Part shown: positions 33,640 through 48,764 of the stretch, piece after piece
How positions within the stretch are numbered: position 1 is the first letter of the stretch
How the letters are laid out: each line of letters opens with the position of its first letter
From: Sindora glabra
Lineage: Eukaryota > Streptophyta > Magnoliopsida > Fabales > Fabaceae
Direction of reading: 5' to 3'
Assembly: GCA_020226215.1 (NCBI GenBank)
Contig: CM035235.1
Span: forward strand, 42,379,352-42,443,351
Length of the DNA: 64,000 bases
Notes under the pieces: generated by a model
Told to the model about the DNA's origin: nothing
The model's database searches: none
The model's input: the letters and a program-made list of their open reading frames with translations, nothing else
Made by a program: the position numbers and the translations under genes

Positions 33640-36600
33640 CTTTGTAACAATATTAGTTGTTTAATTCAAACACTGATTCTCTTTGTCATGGATTAAAATC
33701 TTCTATCCATCCTTGCTTGTTACTCTTGAAACAACAACATATAATTGCCCATGACTAAAAATTGGATTGTGCAAGTATAAACTAACATATAAGAGAGATT
33801 GTCATTGGCTTTTATTAATAATCCTAGCATATGATACAATTATAAGGTATTGTCTCCTCTATAATTTGAATGGCCATTTTAATTTCAATAGGGGAAAAAT
33901 TCATCCCAAGGATAAAAACCTTATCACCAAAATGAGTTTCAGTCAAGACTTTTGCTCTAATCACATAATTACCTAATTCAGTCATAATTAATCTAGTTCC
34001 ATTGCATAATCTTGTAGATTAATTAATATTTCAAAGAAACATTATTGGAATTCTAACTTTTAAAATGATCTAATGGTAAAGCAACCCTGAGCAATTCAAA
34101 GTATTCAAAATTTCTGCGATATATAAATTTTCCTAACATCCGTGTCAAAACTTGCTTTGCAAACTGAGTCAGAACTCAAATAAGTTTTTTCTTCTCTAAG
34201 AATTTTTAACATCATAAATTCATTTAGTTTGTGCACAATGTCAAGTGTGAGTGCTAATATGGCTTTATCCTTCAAGAATTGAAGATCCTTGTAATTTTGT
34301 TCAAGTGATGGATATATGGTATTCATAATTAATTCAAAAGGGTCCCAAATTCAGTCACTATTAGATCTTTAGGAATAGTGATTTTAGCTTCTCTATCATT
34401 TAGCTCTGCAAGCTTTCCATCCCTAACCTTTAGAATCCACTCAGCAAAGTCTATTGATTCATCTTTAACTAATGATGATGGATCTAATTGCAATCTCATA
34501 TTTTTTGTCAATGTCAACACCTTATAATGCTTCCATAAATAAGATGAATTGATGGTTGTATGCACTATGTTTGATCTATAACCACATGAAATTATTGGTA
34601 ATATTTATCTGAAGTCTCCATCAAACATAATAGATTTTCCACCAAATGGTAACTTAAAACTCCATGGAACATCTAAGCGTATAATATCTCTTAAAGTTCT
34701 ATCAAAAGCTTCAAAGCAAAGCTTATGAACCATCAGTGTTTCATCCCATATGATGAGTTTACACCCCTAAAATAATTCTACAACTTCAATTCCTTGTTTG
34801 ATATTGCAAGTGGAATCTTCACTTATGTTCAATGGAATATAAAAGCAAGAATGTGTGTTCGACCACCAAGAAGAAGTAATGATACAATTCCACTTGAAGC
34901 AACTGTTAAAACAATTTGATCTTCATATCTTAATGTAGAAGTAAGAGTTTTCCATAGGAAAGTTTTACTAGTACCACCATAACCATACACAAAGAAAGCA
35001 CCACCTTTGTTGCCATTAATAAAGTCAATAATTTTATGGAATACTATTTTTTGATTTTGAGTTAGCATGTTAAGTAACTTTGTAAACTTAGCTTTCAGCT
35101 TAGCTTAATCATATTATAACTCTTCAACAATCAATCTATTTTATTAATAAAGAAATCCTATGTCATTTGGAATTGGCATTAGAAGGTAATCTTTCAATGA
35201 TTTGCCATTAATTCTTAGTAATTTCTCAATTTCATGCAATACATACTTTTTCAATTCTTTCTCAGGTAGAATCAAATCCAAAAAAAGTTAACAAATTCTC
35301 ATTAGCAAGATGAAATAACAAAACATTGTTATTAAGAATAAAATTAACAATACATAAAAAAATTTCTTATTCTAAACATATATGGTATATTAATCTTTTG
35401 CTTAATTTTAATAAAAATATAGCAATCAATAAACAAAAGATATCTATATTTATAAATAATGAAGATTAATATCTAGTATTATCACATCAAAGCAAGCAAA
35501 CCAATATAAAGAATAGTTGAAGAAATATAAAGAAACCTTCATTTTGCATTTTTCTTCATAGTAAATATTGAATGCCTTTGAAAATTTTTTTTCAAGTTTC
35601 TTACCAAACATATTCAGGAAAGGAGATGCTACTTGATAAGAGCATTCTAACAAATAATTTTCTTTAACATTCTCTAGTACCCCAAACAAATACTTCTTTG
35701 ATTACTTTTATAAACTCTTTATCATCTTCAAGAAATCCTAAAGAGTAGCATACTTCTCAAAAGGTTTAACGGACAATACCATTTACTATAAGTATATCTT
35801 TATATAAAATTAGACCCCTAACTTTAGTGAGCAACATCCTTAAATATATCTTGCACCATTACATGGTGCATAAAATGTAGTTTACGAATTGCAAATCCAC
35901 ATTTCGCAAGTACGACTTACAATCTTCATGAATATACATAAATTTTGATGGGAATTCAGCATAAATGAGTTCTTTTGGTCCAACATGGGCATTATTTTTC
36001 CTTCATCCATGCAAGAAGCATGCTTTGTGCAATTGAGGCCTTTTTCATCATAACTTCTATGTCAACACTATCTTTATAGTATAGATATTGCTCATTTGAA
36101 AGATGAAGTGTAATATTTCAACAGAAGGTCACTCATAATGAATATCATAATCAAATATATGCCAAATAGCTTCATAAGAAGAGATGTAATAGCAATCAAG
36201 ATAAGTTTTGATCTCATCCATTTATTTATTATTATCATCATTCTTGCTAAATTCATAAATAGCTACAATGACTCGATCATGACCTTTATTAATATATTTG
36301 AATAAATATTAGATAGACCTCGATTGGTTGCATGCTTCAATATTAATATAGGCTTGATATTTCATTAGTAAATGAGCATTGTAAGGAACCATAAATTGAT
36401 TATCAAGAGAAATCCCATTCTTTATGATTGTTCTACGATCATATCTTTTTCTTTAATAATTCAAATACCCATTTTCATCAATGGTAATGAAAGAAACAAA
36501 CTTTTTCAAGAAGAATTTTGCACATTTCTTATCTTTCATGCATGGAGATTTCATATTAGCATGACCATATGGACCATGCATAATGAAATTCATAATTGCA

Positions 36601-38330
36601 TTATACAAATGAGGTTCTTCTTCTTTATCAGGTATTTCTGCACAAATAACTTTATCAACATCAGCAAGAGATACAAATTTATCTTTTGGCTTTAAAAATA
36701 CAAGTATGTGGGCATGTAGTAACCTTCGCTTTTGGAACTCAATAGTTCAAAGAACTATAACCAAAAAATTTGGCCAAATTAGTATTTTTTTTATAAGAAC
36801 ACACTTAGATAAGAAAGTAAATTCAATTGTTATAAAATTATAAATAAATAAATTGAAAGAAATTCTTTTTCAATCATACCAGCCTTATATTCTCTAAAAA
36901 AAATTCTCTCTTTCAAGTTTTTCATAAGATGCATGAATTTGATGTTGAAAACTCTAGAAAGTACTTGAAGACAATCTCATGGTTGTAGTCCAAGCTTTTT
37001 AGTAAGTTTAGTAATTTCTGGCTACTTAGGATTGCATGTGAAAGTTTTGAATAAATTAGGGAATCTTATCTAATTACAAATTGTCATAGCATCTTGACAG
37101 TTCTGCATCATATGTCTTAAACCTCCTGTCAAAATAGAAGGTAAGATTACACATTTTCCACATGAATATCCCTCACGCTCACCCCTGAACAATGTATCTT
37201 CTAAACCACAATACAAATTGACTCTTAAGTCCTTCTAATTGTATCTTATAAAAGATAATCATTCAAATTCAATCATGGTATAAGCATCAATAATATATTA
37301 TTGCAATGAACACCTTAATAATAAAAGAATGGAAGATTGATTGCATTTAAATTGTAATATGTATGCAAAGTATTCTTTAATGGTGACTTTATGTTCTATT
37401 TTTTGTTTGGACTCGAGGAATTAGGATGTGATCAATTTTACAATAACCATCTTTTTCTATAGCAAACAATAGTGGATACTGAAATGGTAGATATAGAAGA
37501 TGAAGTTCATCAATACATTGTAAAAGCCTACTCTTTATTTCGACTAAGATATCCTTATCTTCATTTAAATCTTCAATGTCACCAACAATTAACATTGCCA
37601 CCTCTAACGAAGATAGTAAGTTATATGTTTGTGAATTTAATTCTCACTTTCTCACTAACCTTAACTTTAATTCTATGAGTTATTCCTTTTCAAGGTGATC
37701 TTTAGCTACCCTAAATTTCTTAGCAAGTAGGTTATAAGTGTCTAACATTTCCTTCAATTTTTGAACAATTTTAGGATTAATAAACACATCACTATCATTA
37801 GACCTGAAACATAAGTCATAATTATAGTTATTTAAAATATAATATAATTTCCAAAGCACCATTACATAAGGTGGAATCTAATTATTAATAACATATTAAA
37901 ATACTTTATAACATTCATCCTATTCTGAATTTCATTGTTTATGTCATACACATAGAGTTGTGCAAATTTAGGTGATGCTCCTTCTGAAGGTAGAAAGCTT
38001 CCAATCAAATGGTGATTTTGTCTATTGATTCAAAATACATAAGATAAATCACCACAATTAATTGATCGATCAATTTTCCTTTCCATTAAAGTGAAGGAAA
38101 ACATCATCTTATACGTGCAGATGTTATCCTTAAACATTCTTCCTAATAGAGAATCATCAAACATCAATGATTTTAAATATGGAGGTGGTCCATCTAACTC
38201 TTATAACTTGATTTTCCTTCTTGAGCAACACAAAGAGAAGCAAGGTTTTGAAGTGTTTGTAAAATTCTTGAGTCATTCATCAAACCACATGAGAGTACCA
38301 CAATGCATGTAAATATGTTCAAGATCACCA
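33640..38330 (-). pseudogene. Helitron Rep/PIF1-like helicase (RepHel), decayed
   Basis: RepHel would nick and unwind DNA for rolling-circle transposition. On the minus strand the order is: N-terminal region with NHHLIGS-like and LYVYD-like words (~37950); LPFQYPLLFAIEKDGYCKI (~37470); the HUH motif in LLHAHILVFLKPKDKF (~36700); VICAEIPDKEEEPHLYNAIM and HGPYGHANMKSPCMK (~36560); YLFKYINKGHDRVIVAIY (~36290). The PIF1 helicase follows: Walker A FFVYGYGGTSKTFLWKTL (~34990, Gly-to-Ser in the usual GGTGKT), LIIWDE (~34750) and IYPSLEQNYKDLQFLKD (~34320). C-terminal words SHGQLYV-VSRV lie near 33740. Dozens of stops and frame changes are spread throughout, so the copy is dead. Confidence 0.92.
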
Positions 38331-40748
38331 GTATCTAAGTAAGCTAAAAAAATAGAAAATTTTATATCAGTTGATTAACATATTGCAAGTGGTTCAAAAC
38401 ATTTATGTTAAAATAAAGCATAATGATACCTATACTAGTTGATGATGAAAGGAATTCATATCAGTTAACTAATATCATCATCAGAGTCATTATTATCATG
38501 CCTTGTTCATAGTAAGAGTTAACAATTTTTGAATTAGAAATAATCTGGCATCTTGGCTACATAGTATTCAATGGAATATGAACTTATGTGTAGTGGAATT
38601 CACATAAAAACTTCTCTATAATGGACATGTTCCCTTTAAAAGATTGCATTCACTCATATTAGCATTAATAGAGTTGAACTTTCTGTATAAATTTTAAGCC
38701 AATTAACATCTATCATAGAATGGTGCTTGTCGAACAAAATCATAATAGAATAGGGAAGCAAAACTATGTAAGATATCATTACGCAATAAAGTCTAGGGAG
38801 TGTGAATAACATTGTTGACATGGTGTAATTTTGTTATCATAACTTAACATTTTAGTAAAATATAAAAGTAATTATATAGTAAAAAATAATCATTAGGTAA
38901 GTAGGAGGAAAACTTTTTGCAATCTCCAAGTTAAAGCAAGATATGTGTTTTTGCACATTCCTATCACCATACTTTCTCTTTTTACCCCTTGAAATAGATA
39001 TACTTGGAGAAAATTATGCAGCAAAAATTGCAAATTAAAACCATATAATATTGATAATAAGAAAGTTATAGACTCTTTTCATATAAATAAAGTGAAGCAT
39101 TTTTTATTTATAAGTAATAATACCTTTCCTATGAGTTTGAAGGAATGCTGGAGATGAATTTTGACATATGTTTATTTGTTCTAAAAAAAGTGGTCTTGAA
39201 GATTGCATAGAGATCTTATGAGAATAGTGACCTGCTGCTACACATGAATGTTTTTGCTCTCTTGTAGAATCACATGTCACTACAATGGCATGTTAAGTAT
39301 GAAGTTGAAAGGGCAACATCAATCAATATTAATAATTTTTTAGTTTGAGTTCAAATTATCAAAAATAATAACAAACCTTCCTTTACCCTCTATGCAACAT
39401 ATTGTAAAGAACTAACACTTTCAACCTATAGTACTGTCATTAATTCTATAATTTTTAAGTTATTATTGAAATAAGAAAGTCCAGACCTTCCTAATTCTGC
39501 TGAAGTAGTACAATAATGATGGCAATTTAATGTGGTTATATGTAAATTTTAGGTTGCTTTTTGCTTTTGATGATGAAATTCCTTCAAATCCTTGCTTCTT
39601 TGTATTTTTCTTTATAATCAATACTTATAGTTGTAATTTTTTTCTTGTTATAACAAATCCAACACCTATGAGTTCAAGATGAAACCAAGAAAATAATAAA
39701 TAAAGAAATAGTGACCTTAAATTTGTTAGTTCCAATTTGTATCATGGATAGCATCCATTTAAGTTTCAATTGGATGATAAGTTATATCTATCATGTTAGA
39801 CATATGGTTGACACTTGATAAGTTCCTTATTTATTAAAAAATTTCATAGAACATAATGGGGAAGTACAAAATTAAGAAGTTCCATTTTTGAACCTATGAA
39901 AATGAATTAAGAAGCATTGGGTATGTAAAAGACCAAGGAGTAAGGGGAAAAAGAAATGTACCGAGCTATTAAAAGAAAGAGATTAAGTATTGGAGATAAT
40001 CACCAATTTCATTAATAATTGGAACTCATAGATGTATTACAGATCTTATTAAAAAAGCTACTAGTTTGAAGATAGTAGCTAGAATTAATGATCTCAGAAA
40101 ATGAAATATGTATAAACAATTAATTATAAGACACATAGAAAATAAATATCTTGAGACAAATGTGATAACTGACAATCTAAGGTATGTTCTAACTCATATG
40201 GCAAACTCTTTCTTCAATAAAGATCATAAAGTAGTATCTATGGCATACAACTCAAAATTATAAAGGAAACCTTGTCATTTAAACCTATTGCAGTCACCCC
40301 TATTTGAACCCATGGCAATATGAGCCACATCAAAATCTAATATGGAAAATTAGAAATATCCTAATCTAATAGAGAATACCTAAGAACATAGGTTAGGCCT
40401 AGTCAAACTATCTTTGGAATTAAGTTAGTAAATTGAACAAACAATGATGACAAGCATCAATACTAAAACCCAAAGCTATATCATAATAGAAAACATCATT
40501 TATTACAAAACTAAGAATGAGAATATAAAGATATAATTCTATTACAATTACGTGCAAAATAATCAGAAGTATAAAGAAGGTTCTTAACATTATAAGAGAT
40601 GTGTATCAAAACCAAAGGCAATTATGACCACTACCAAGTTAAGAGGAACATGCTCATGAGCTTAGTATTACATGAGGATTTTGATAAATTGATAACAACA
40701 AGGAATAAGATCTACATAGAAAATTTTTACTATCCAATTAATGATTAT

Positions 40749-41175
40749 ACTATAATTATATATGGGATTAACACTTGATGTAAATCAATCTAAGCTACTA
40801 TATTTATGAATCAGAGTGCATTAGGAATTTATCATACTTGTATGCATGCTTTGAAAGAACACATGATTCAAAAGTAATATCATATAGTTTCTTAGTCTAA
40901 GTTTCACATTCATATAAAAGAAAAAAAAGCATGATTGGTGTTGGATACAAAAGAAATGATTCTATACTATGATTATAGATGGGATTAATGCCTGATACAA
41001 ATCAATCTAAGCTACTGCATTCATGACTCAAAGTGCATCAAGAATTTATCATACTTATATGCATGCTTTGAAAGAACATATGATTCAAAGTTGATATCAT
41101 ATAGTTTCTTGTTCTAGATTTCATATTCATATATAGGTAAAAAAAGCATGATTAATGTTGGTCATTAAAGAAATG
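40749..41175 (+). repeat. Tandem duplication, ~215 bp unit, two copies
   Basis: Both copies carry atgggattaa, aatcaatctaagctact, atgcatgctttgaaagaaca and a tagtttctt stretch in the same order, the second beginning about 215 bases after the first. Confidence 0.85.
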
Positions 41176-41589
41176 ATTTAGAAAATGGAAAATTGTCTTA
41201 AGCCTAAATAGTTTATCATGAGAATTTGTAATCTATCATAGCCAGCAAATACATCTTTATTATTTTCCATATGCATAACTATAATTTGTTGACATAGAAT
41301 AATAGAAATATCAAATCAATGTATTATCACTTGCCTATTAAATTAAACAAAGTATAAAGGTCCTAGAAATATAATAAAGAGCCATAAGAGTGGAATAAAA
41401 AAGAATATTTTCCCTTAAAGGAATATATAAAGTTTTAACATAAGACTCTAAATTTTCTCTTAAAGAGTACACTAGTAATAATGACGAGTATATAATGTAT
41501 ATGATCTGCTGCCATTCACTCCATCCTGACAATTTAATAATTACATTTATGTTCGACAAAGTTTGGTGCTTTTGGTAATATGAATCTTC

Positions 41590-41840
41590 CAATTTGGCAG
41601 CTCAAAGAAAAATAAAAATAAGGAAATATACAATATACCTTGATGTCATGTAATCTCCAAATAAAACATAATTTAGCTAGAGCTTAAGGACTCCAAAACA
41701 TAATATTGTAGGGATAAATCTCTATTCTATTAGGTAGATTAAACAAAAATAAAAATAATGTATAATATACCTTGACATCACGCAATCTCCTAATATAACA
41801 AAATTTGTTAAAGCTTGAGGCCTCCAAAACATAATATTGT
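41590..41840 (+). repeat. Tandem duplication, ~120 bp unit, two copies
   Basis: Both copies contain aaaaataaaaataa, aatataccttga, a catg/cacg-caatctcc stretch and ctccaaaacataatattgt. Confidence 0.8.
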
Positions 41841-44800
41841 TATGGGGACCAATCTTTGCATAGTACAGAGGACTAAGTTATCCATTAAGGAACATAAAAT
41901 AGTATATGACAGTCATGCATGATGATAAGATTGAAAAAAGGAAAAGAAATATAACAAAAATGTTGCATTTAGGTATCCTATTTAATTAAATAGAAACCTT
42001 TTTAAGACACTTAGATTCAATCAAAGTTGGTACAAGGAACTAGAGGTGTTGCATTTCCAAAATTTAATGCTATAGATGCTTAACTTTATAGGTTCATTAT
42101 AAGAGGAATGGCATAAAATGAAATATGGACATATATGTTTGTTAATAGCAAGGAAATATTTGTTTTATCCTTCATAAAAGTATACCTTCTAAAATATCCA
42201 TTGGATCCAAAATAGTAAGATTAGAACTAGCCTCAATAATAAAATCGTTCATCAGGGCTTTAATCCAAGTGTCTTTCTCCTTGGAAGCATACCTACGCAT
42301 TTAAGGAAAAGAAAGTTACAAGTCAAGGTTCTTTGTTGCATTCTTTTGATCAAGAAATAGTACTTTTGAAGTAGTGGAGATGGAAAGGAAGATATGCACG
42401 ATAACAATTAAAAATAAAGGAATGAGGTATTTTTCCTGTTATTCTTAAAAGCTATATCTATTAGGAGAAGGCTTAAGAATAGTTTTAATATAACTCTAAT
42501 ACAAATTCCTCTCATCGAGAAGCCACTCCTAATGTTTTGGTCTAAGAGGTCTTGATATTGTGTCAAGTGGTAGCTATTCCTAAAAGTTTAAATTGATAAA
42601 AGCATGTACATGAATGATTTTATTTTTTTAATAGAAAAGGAAATAACATTAACTGAGATATTTTTCTTAAAAAAAAGGAGGAAGAAATCCTCAAATGTAT
42701 AAGGAAAACTAACAAATAAAATAAAAAACCAAGAAAACCATTCTATCAAAGATCTAAGATAGATTTCCTTTTCTTTTACAAATCTTTCAAACTAATCCTT
42801 CAAAAAAATACCATAAGCTTTAAAATGAAGTAAGGTGACAAACAAAATATTATAACACATCAAACACCATCTATTGATATATTTATTTAAAAATTTTGGC
42901 TTTCCTTTCCAACTATAAACATCATAGAACAACTAATCCAATAACTTCCCATAGTGCTCTTTTTTCTTTATTCTTCCTAAAATCATGATAAACTGTTAAT
43001 TAATGTTATAAATAATTAAAATTCCCATTTTGTTTCACTATTTTACAATAATAAAAAGGAGGAGATAGACTATGAATTAATGTTATATCAAATGTTACAA
43101 AGTCAATCAACTAAACTTTGTTACAGTGCACAGTGATAAAGAAAATTTCAATGTATTGCAGCTCAATAACAATTTTGGAAATAGGAGAGGGAGTATACTT
43201 AAGTGATAAACTATCAAATCAACAAACGTCATACTTCCTTAATTTGTGTCCTAGTATTATTGTACTTTATCTACTACTAAACATTATTATTCCAAAAATT
43301 AACTCCTTTTAATTTTATTTATTTTTTTTTCATACAATTGAGGCAATCATCACTTGCTCCAATCATATTAGGCCAATTCTGAAGGAAATCAAGGTACTAA
43401 TTACTGAATAATATATAGTGAAAATATATTAAAATATATAACGAATTATTATACAACATAATCTTAAACATAAATCATGTAGCACCTAACTTTAATTAGT
43501 ATAATAATGTTTGACATTTCCAATAATGAAAAGAATAACTTTTTCATACACACTATAAATATTATCAATATTTAATATTCAATATAAATTTATTTAAAAA
43601 ATCATTATTATCACTATGAGTATTACTGTAATAATCTTTAACAAAAAATTGTAAAACTTTACTTGCCAATTAAACATTGTAAACTACTACTTATTCTACT
43701 GTTCCTATTTAAGAGTCTTTAGAGACATTGGTCATTTTGAAACCAAACCATAAGAATTAGCTACTGAGAAAAAAAATAAAGTTGGGATACTCTCATATAG
43801 ATGTTTGTAACAAGCTAAATCATATTGAACTTTGATGTTAAGAAATTACTTATATGGCATAATTAGTTTCTAGCACAATTTCACTCCACGTAATAAGCAT
43901 CAAATCATTTATGAAACTTCTTTGGATTTCTTGAAAAATAATAATTCATCTTCCTATGCATGCATTATATTTCTGTGAAAGCTTTAAGAGTAGAATTTTT
44001 ATAACTTGCACCTACTTGCACAATTAGTCCTTCTCCAATTTAGACACAATGTGGCATATCTACTCACCATTGCATGTTATATTTTTTTAATTTTTAATAT
44101 ATATATATAAAGACTTTTGACTAAATACCTATCATTTAGACTTGATGCTGTATGTATGTACTAGCATTAGCTTCCAACATTTTTTACATGTTTTGCAGAT
44201 ATATAACTAATAAGTAATACATTTTCATACATTTATTAGTGTCAACATTTTGCACATAATCACACCACCAACCAGCATGAGGCAATGTGACTTTCCCATT
44301 TAAAAAGTATTGTCTCTTCGGGCTTACTTGAATAATTGACCCACTTACATAAGAACTATCATCTTTTTAATCCTTTCTTAAATGATTCAACCATTTCCAA
44401 TATTTATAGATCCATTTCACTTACAAGAGGCTAATATATAGGGAATATGACTTGTGTAATCTATATGTACACTAATGGACTATAATATAATATATAATAT
44501 GTAATATATAATTAAAGTCAAAACAATACATGTTAAAAGATTAAAAGAGTAAGTGATTCTACTAATTATTAACACTTCAATCGACAAGTATTAGACTTTA
44601 AATATTATAATTTATTTTATTTTCTATTTTAAAAATTATATGAAAGACATATATAAAATAACACTCAATTGTTATGAAAGTGAAATCCTCTGTAGACCTG
44701 TCCATACATTCAAATCAAGCCTTACTTAAAAGCTATCACATATTATGACCATTAAATATTAAATGAAAACAATGCTACTCATTAAATATATACTTATATA

Positions 44801-45789
44801 TTATCTCTGCATTAGGTATCTTTGCACAACCTATGAATGAATTAAAGATCCCCTTATCTCATTCTAATTGCTATTCTTATGGAAATTCAAATAAATTAGG
44901 TGAAAAACTCACATGTATATTAACAAACTTCTCCATAGGTGAGGCTGATTTGAAATGTACATTGATCATTGACATCACAAAACAAATACTAGTGAATCTA
45001 TCCTTAACTTAAGTAAAAGTTCAACAATACTGCAGGTTTCTCAATAAAGTTATTTTTTCTTTCTTAAAGAAATTGCAGAAAGTGAAGCATAATAAACCTC
45101 ACACTATTATAATTGACATTAGTACTAAATATTACATTCAATATTATCATATGCAAATTACCAAAATCATCAGTCATAGTTATTTTTTACTACTAAGTGG
45201 CATTATAGAGGAACATACATCAAGTAACTTTTAGCTACCATAGTAATGATTCAAAAAAAAAAAAGTAGTGCGAGTCATGCTTCATCATATTTGAACTTTT
45301 TGCTTACCTTCAACATGGAGATCATAGCTTCTAAAAAACATAAATGTCATTATTAATTCAATCACACTACTCTATCTTGAGCTTCTTTGAGGTCTTTGTG
45401 TGTGACATTTGATGGGTCAGCATGTCATTTATTACAACAATTTTATCCTTTTTCACTATATTATCCCTTTTTATTAGTGTTAAGTTATCATAAGACATTT
45501 ATACTTCACTTAATAGAGCAATTACAGCATTATCCTAAAATTGTGAAAAATACATATAAGAGTAATAATCCTCAAAATCCAAGTAAACAATATGAGATAA
45601 ATGAAATATTACATTATGAATTCCAATTAGTAGTAAATTTCATGAATTTAGGAAAGGAGCTTAAGCATATTTCAATCGAAGATCCTTAAAGTAAAACCAA
45701 ATCACATGTAAAAATCATTCCATAAATTATTATTGTTCTATAATTTAGAATTATAGTTTTTCAAATTTTAATTCATCTTACCTGACCAA

Positions 45790-48764
45790 CATTAACACAG
45801 TTTAGACTCCCTTGCTCAACCTCAATTATACCTTTACTTACAAGAATAACTTTGTAAGGAGTTTCTTCCTAATAGCTGTTAAAGTTTTTGATATTCCAAT
45901 CAATTATTTCAACATTAAAAAGCATTTTTCCCTTTTAGTAGATTTAACTCCTTTGGAAACCAAATTCATCATCTTGCTACAATAATTTTCACTATTAAGT
46001 TAAAATATAAAGTATGAAAATAAGTAAAATTTCATTTATGTATAAAGGTAATTTACTTTAATTAAATCCTCCCTTAATTTAGCTATATCTATTTTGGTGA
46101 ATCAAATGACCTCACAATCAAACAAAACAAATGATGCTAATTCACTTTCATCCACAACCACTACTTGGATTTTGAACCTTTAAATAAAAGTAAGGAAATT
46201 TCCATTTTTTAGTAAACACATAAGAAACATAACAAAAAAGTTTCAAGTATCATATAATCTACTTTGTAAAATATTAGTCACATATTTCATTACCTTAGAA
46301 TAATAGATGCAGTGACCTTGTTACAATAGCAGCAAAAAAATTAATCACTAACATGCTTTATTGCTTTCTTGCAAGAGTTACAAGCATCATAAAACTAACT
46401 ATAATTACTTTGTATCTTATGGATTGTTGCCATAGTTGAACACTTGCGAGGCTAAATTAATAATATATATTGTTAGAAAACAAATAATTTAAATAGCCAT
46501 TACATTCTAGCATTTCAATATTTATATCATTGAGTTAAATGAAATGAAATTATTATAATGCCATCTTTACATTGTCACAATTTCTTATTTCAATAAGATT
46601 TTTTCTATTGCCAAACAAAATGGATTCATTTGTAGATAAGCTTACTTGACCAAAAGTAGAATTGCTAAACTTTTGTGAAAGGCTCATATTAGTCAATGTT
46701 AGCCTATAAATAAAAAGTACATTGTTTAGAGACCAACCAAACCTTAAATTATAACTTTTACAATTAAAATAAAGCTATAACCAATATTGATTTCAAATTT
46801 TCTTATAGCTTTTTTGACAAACCTCTGTTTGAATTGGTCAACTTTAGGAATGGATGGGTTAAACATGACCTTAGTAGCATTTAATGAATTAGTCAAGATA
46901 ATACCATCTACATTGAAAAGCAACAAAAAAATAAAAGATAACTTTATTAGCCATTAATAAAAACAACAATACTACAACCCATTATATTAATAAGGTAATA
47001 AAAAATAAAGTTTTCACTTGTCAATGATGTTTCTTTAGCTAGATGAATGACAACAACTATGTTGGTGTCAGTCATAGTAGTTAACTCAACTACTATTGTA
47101 TCAGCCAAGTCACCTCACAAAGTATAATTTAATTGCCTCCCACTATCAAGTTAAAATATTATAGCAATATACATTCATGTAAAGCGTTAATCTCACACGT
47201 ATACACACACCTATCATCCTATAATAGCATTTGTATTTTCCTCCCATCATTATTTTTTCCAATACCTTTTTGAACAAGCTAAAAGTTTACCACTTCACTA
47301 ATAATGTCTGTAATGCAAAATGTCATTACATAATTACATACTATCAATATATATTAATAATAACTTGTACTAACAAACTTATAAATACATAACATACATC
47401 AAAATTTAAACTCACCAAATAAATAGTGCCTTGGAATCCCCTCCAGGAAGATATCTTCAAATGTGACAAACTCAAGGCCAAATAGATCAATTTGAGCTTT
47501 ACATAGTGTTACATTTATGCTCCGATTGAAATTAATTTTATACTAATGTTGAGTTGCTCTATAGCCCATCATTTAATCTAACATGACAATTTTGAATCAT
47601 ATAACATTGTAGTTCAACCAAGATGGACTTATGTTAGTTTCCAAACCTCTTCCAAACATAGAAGCTTCAATTTTTTTGTGTTGCACATATCATTGCATTA
47701 AGTTATTCATGTGTAACCATATTCTAAGTTAACTTACATACACACCATTCAATAAAATACTACATATAAATTATTATTAAGTACTTGTTAGTCTATCCAA
47801 AAGGATATTGTAAAACTATAACGATGCCACTATGACGACATAATTCAATGATTCAAGACTGAACTTATATATTTATCATTCAGAAATTTAATAGAAATAG
47901 CATATCCTAATAGAGATTTTTATATGCAACATCATTTCATGGTTAATTAATGTTTTCATTACCTGTTCATCCAAAAGGACCATATTAATGTAAGAAACTT
48001 CATTTGAGTACTTTGACATTAGTGTATACCACATGCAAATAACTCTCACTTTAATCCTTAAAGTCTTATTACTGTTAGGTGAGAGCTTGCTTATAAAAGT
48101 GCAATTTTCATCTTTTCTAACACAATTGCAAGAAATTAACCATAATAATTTTCAGACACAGCTAACACTAGTACACGTCCTAACAAGTATATAAGACACA
48201 TCTTCCCACTATATAAAAATCTATGCTACATAAAAAATAAAGTAGCAACATGAAAAATTTCATGTTATAAATTATATGAATCTTATAAAGTTCATTGTCT
48301 CAGTTAAGATGGACAACAATTTTGAACCATGGATATTCCAAAATATCTTATAAAGTTCATCCTCAATTAGTCATTAAATCATTAAATAATCCCTATAGGT
48401 CTATATAGCTACCTTAATTAGTTTGGAAGATCAAAGCTACATATGTGCAGATACTTATTCATTAAATAACTAAATTCTCTATACTAAGTATAACATGTTT
48501 TGCTTTTGAAAACAATCAAAGTTTTAAACCACGCATTGGTAAATATTGAAAGAATTGAAGCAACACCTTATAGTTCTTAACTCCAACACAAATCATACGT
48601 AAGCATCAATTAGCAAAACCTAATAATGCAAAGCTTATCATTCATGATCATTTAATAAACATAAAGTTCCAAAGTACAATACCAAAAATAAACAAAAGGG
48701 TAATTTTTAGCAATATAAGAAGAAATAAAACTCCCAAACTGAGAATAACTCACCTTAAAGCCAT
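45790..48764 (-). pseudogene. RPA1-like (replication protein A large subunit) gene of the Helitron, decayed
   Basis: Plant Helitrons often carry an RPA70-like single-strand-DNA-binding gene. On the minus strand: a likely start ATGGCTTTAAG before a GTGAGT donor (48764-48754); LSPNSNKTLRIKVRVICMW and INMVLLDEQ (~48090-47960, N-terminal OB fold); DIISEVVNF, then VQKGIGKNNDGRKIQMLL (~47310-47230); LNATKVMFNPSIPKVDQFKQ (~46870, linker to DBD-C); STMATIHKIQS, then YDACNSCKKAIKHV and CCYCNKV (~46440-46330, the zinc-finger cysteines of DBD-C); RFKIQVVVVDESELASFVLF (~46150). Introns and many stops intervene. The order matches RPA1 end to end. Confidence 0.87.

Larger units (their letters stand above)
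38331..45789. other. Helitron interior between the helicase and RPA-like genes; no gene recognised
   Basis: About 7.5 kb of AT-rich sequence with only chance frames. Two local tandem duplications lie in it (40749-41175 and 41590-41840). The length is unusual, but I cannot assign any content. Confidence 0.55.

Noticed and set aside
45387..45689. 100-codon + frame (MRSLCVTFDGS...)
   Set aside because: No recognisable domain, composition as expected for AT-rich DNA, and opposite in direction to the Helitron genes.
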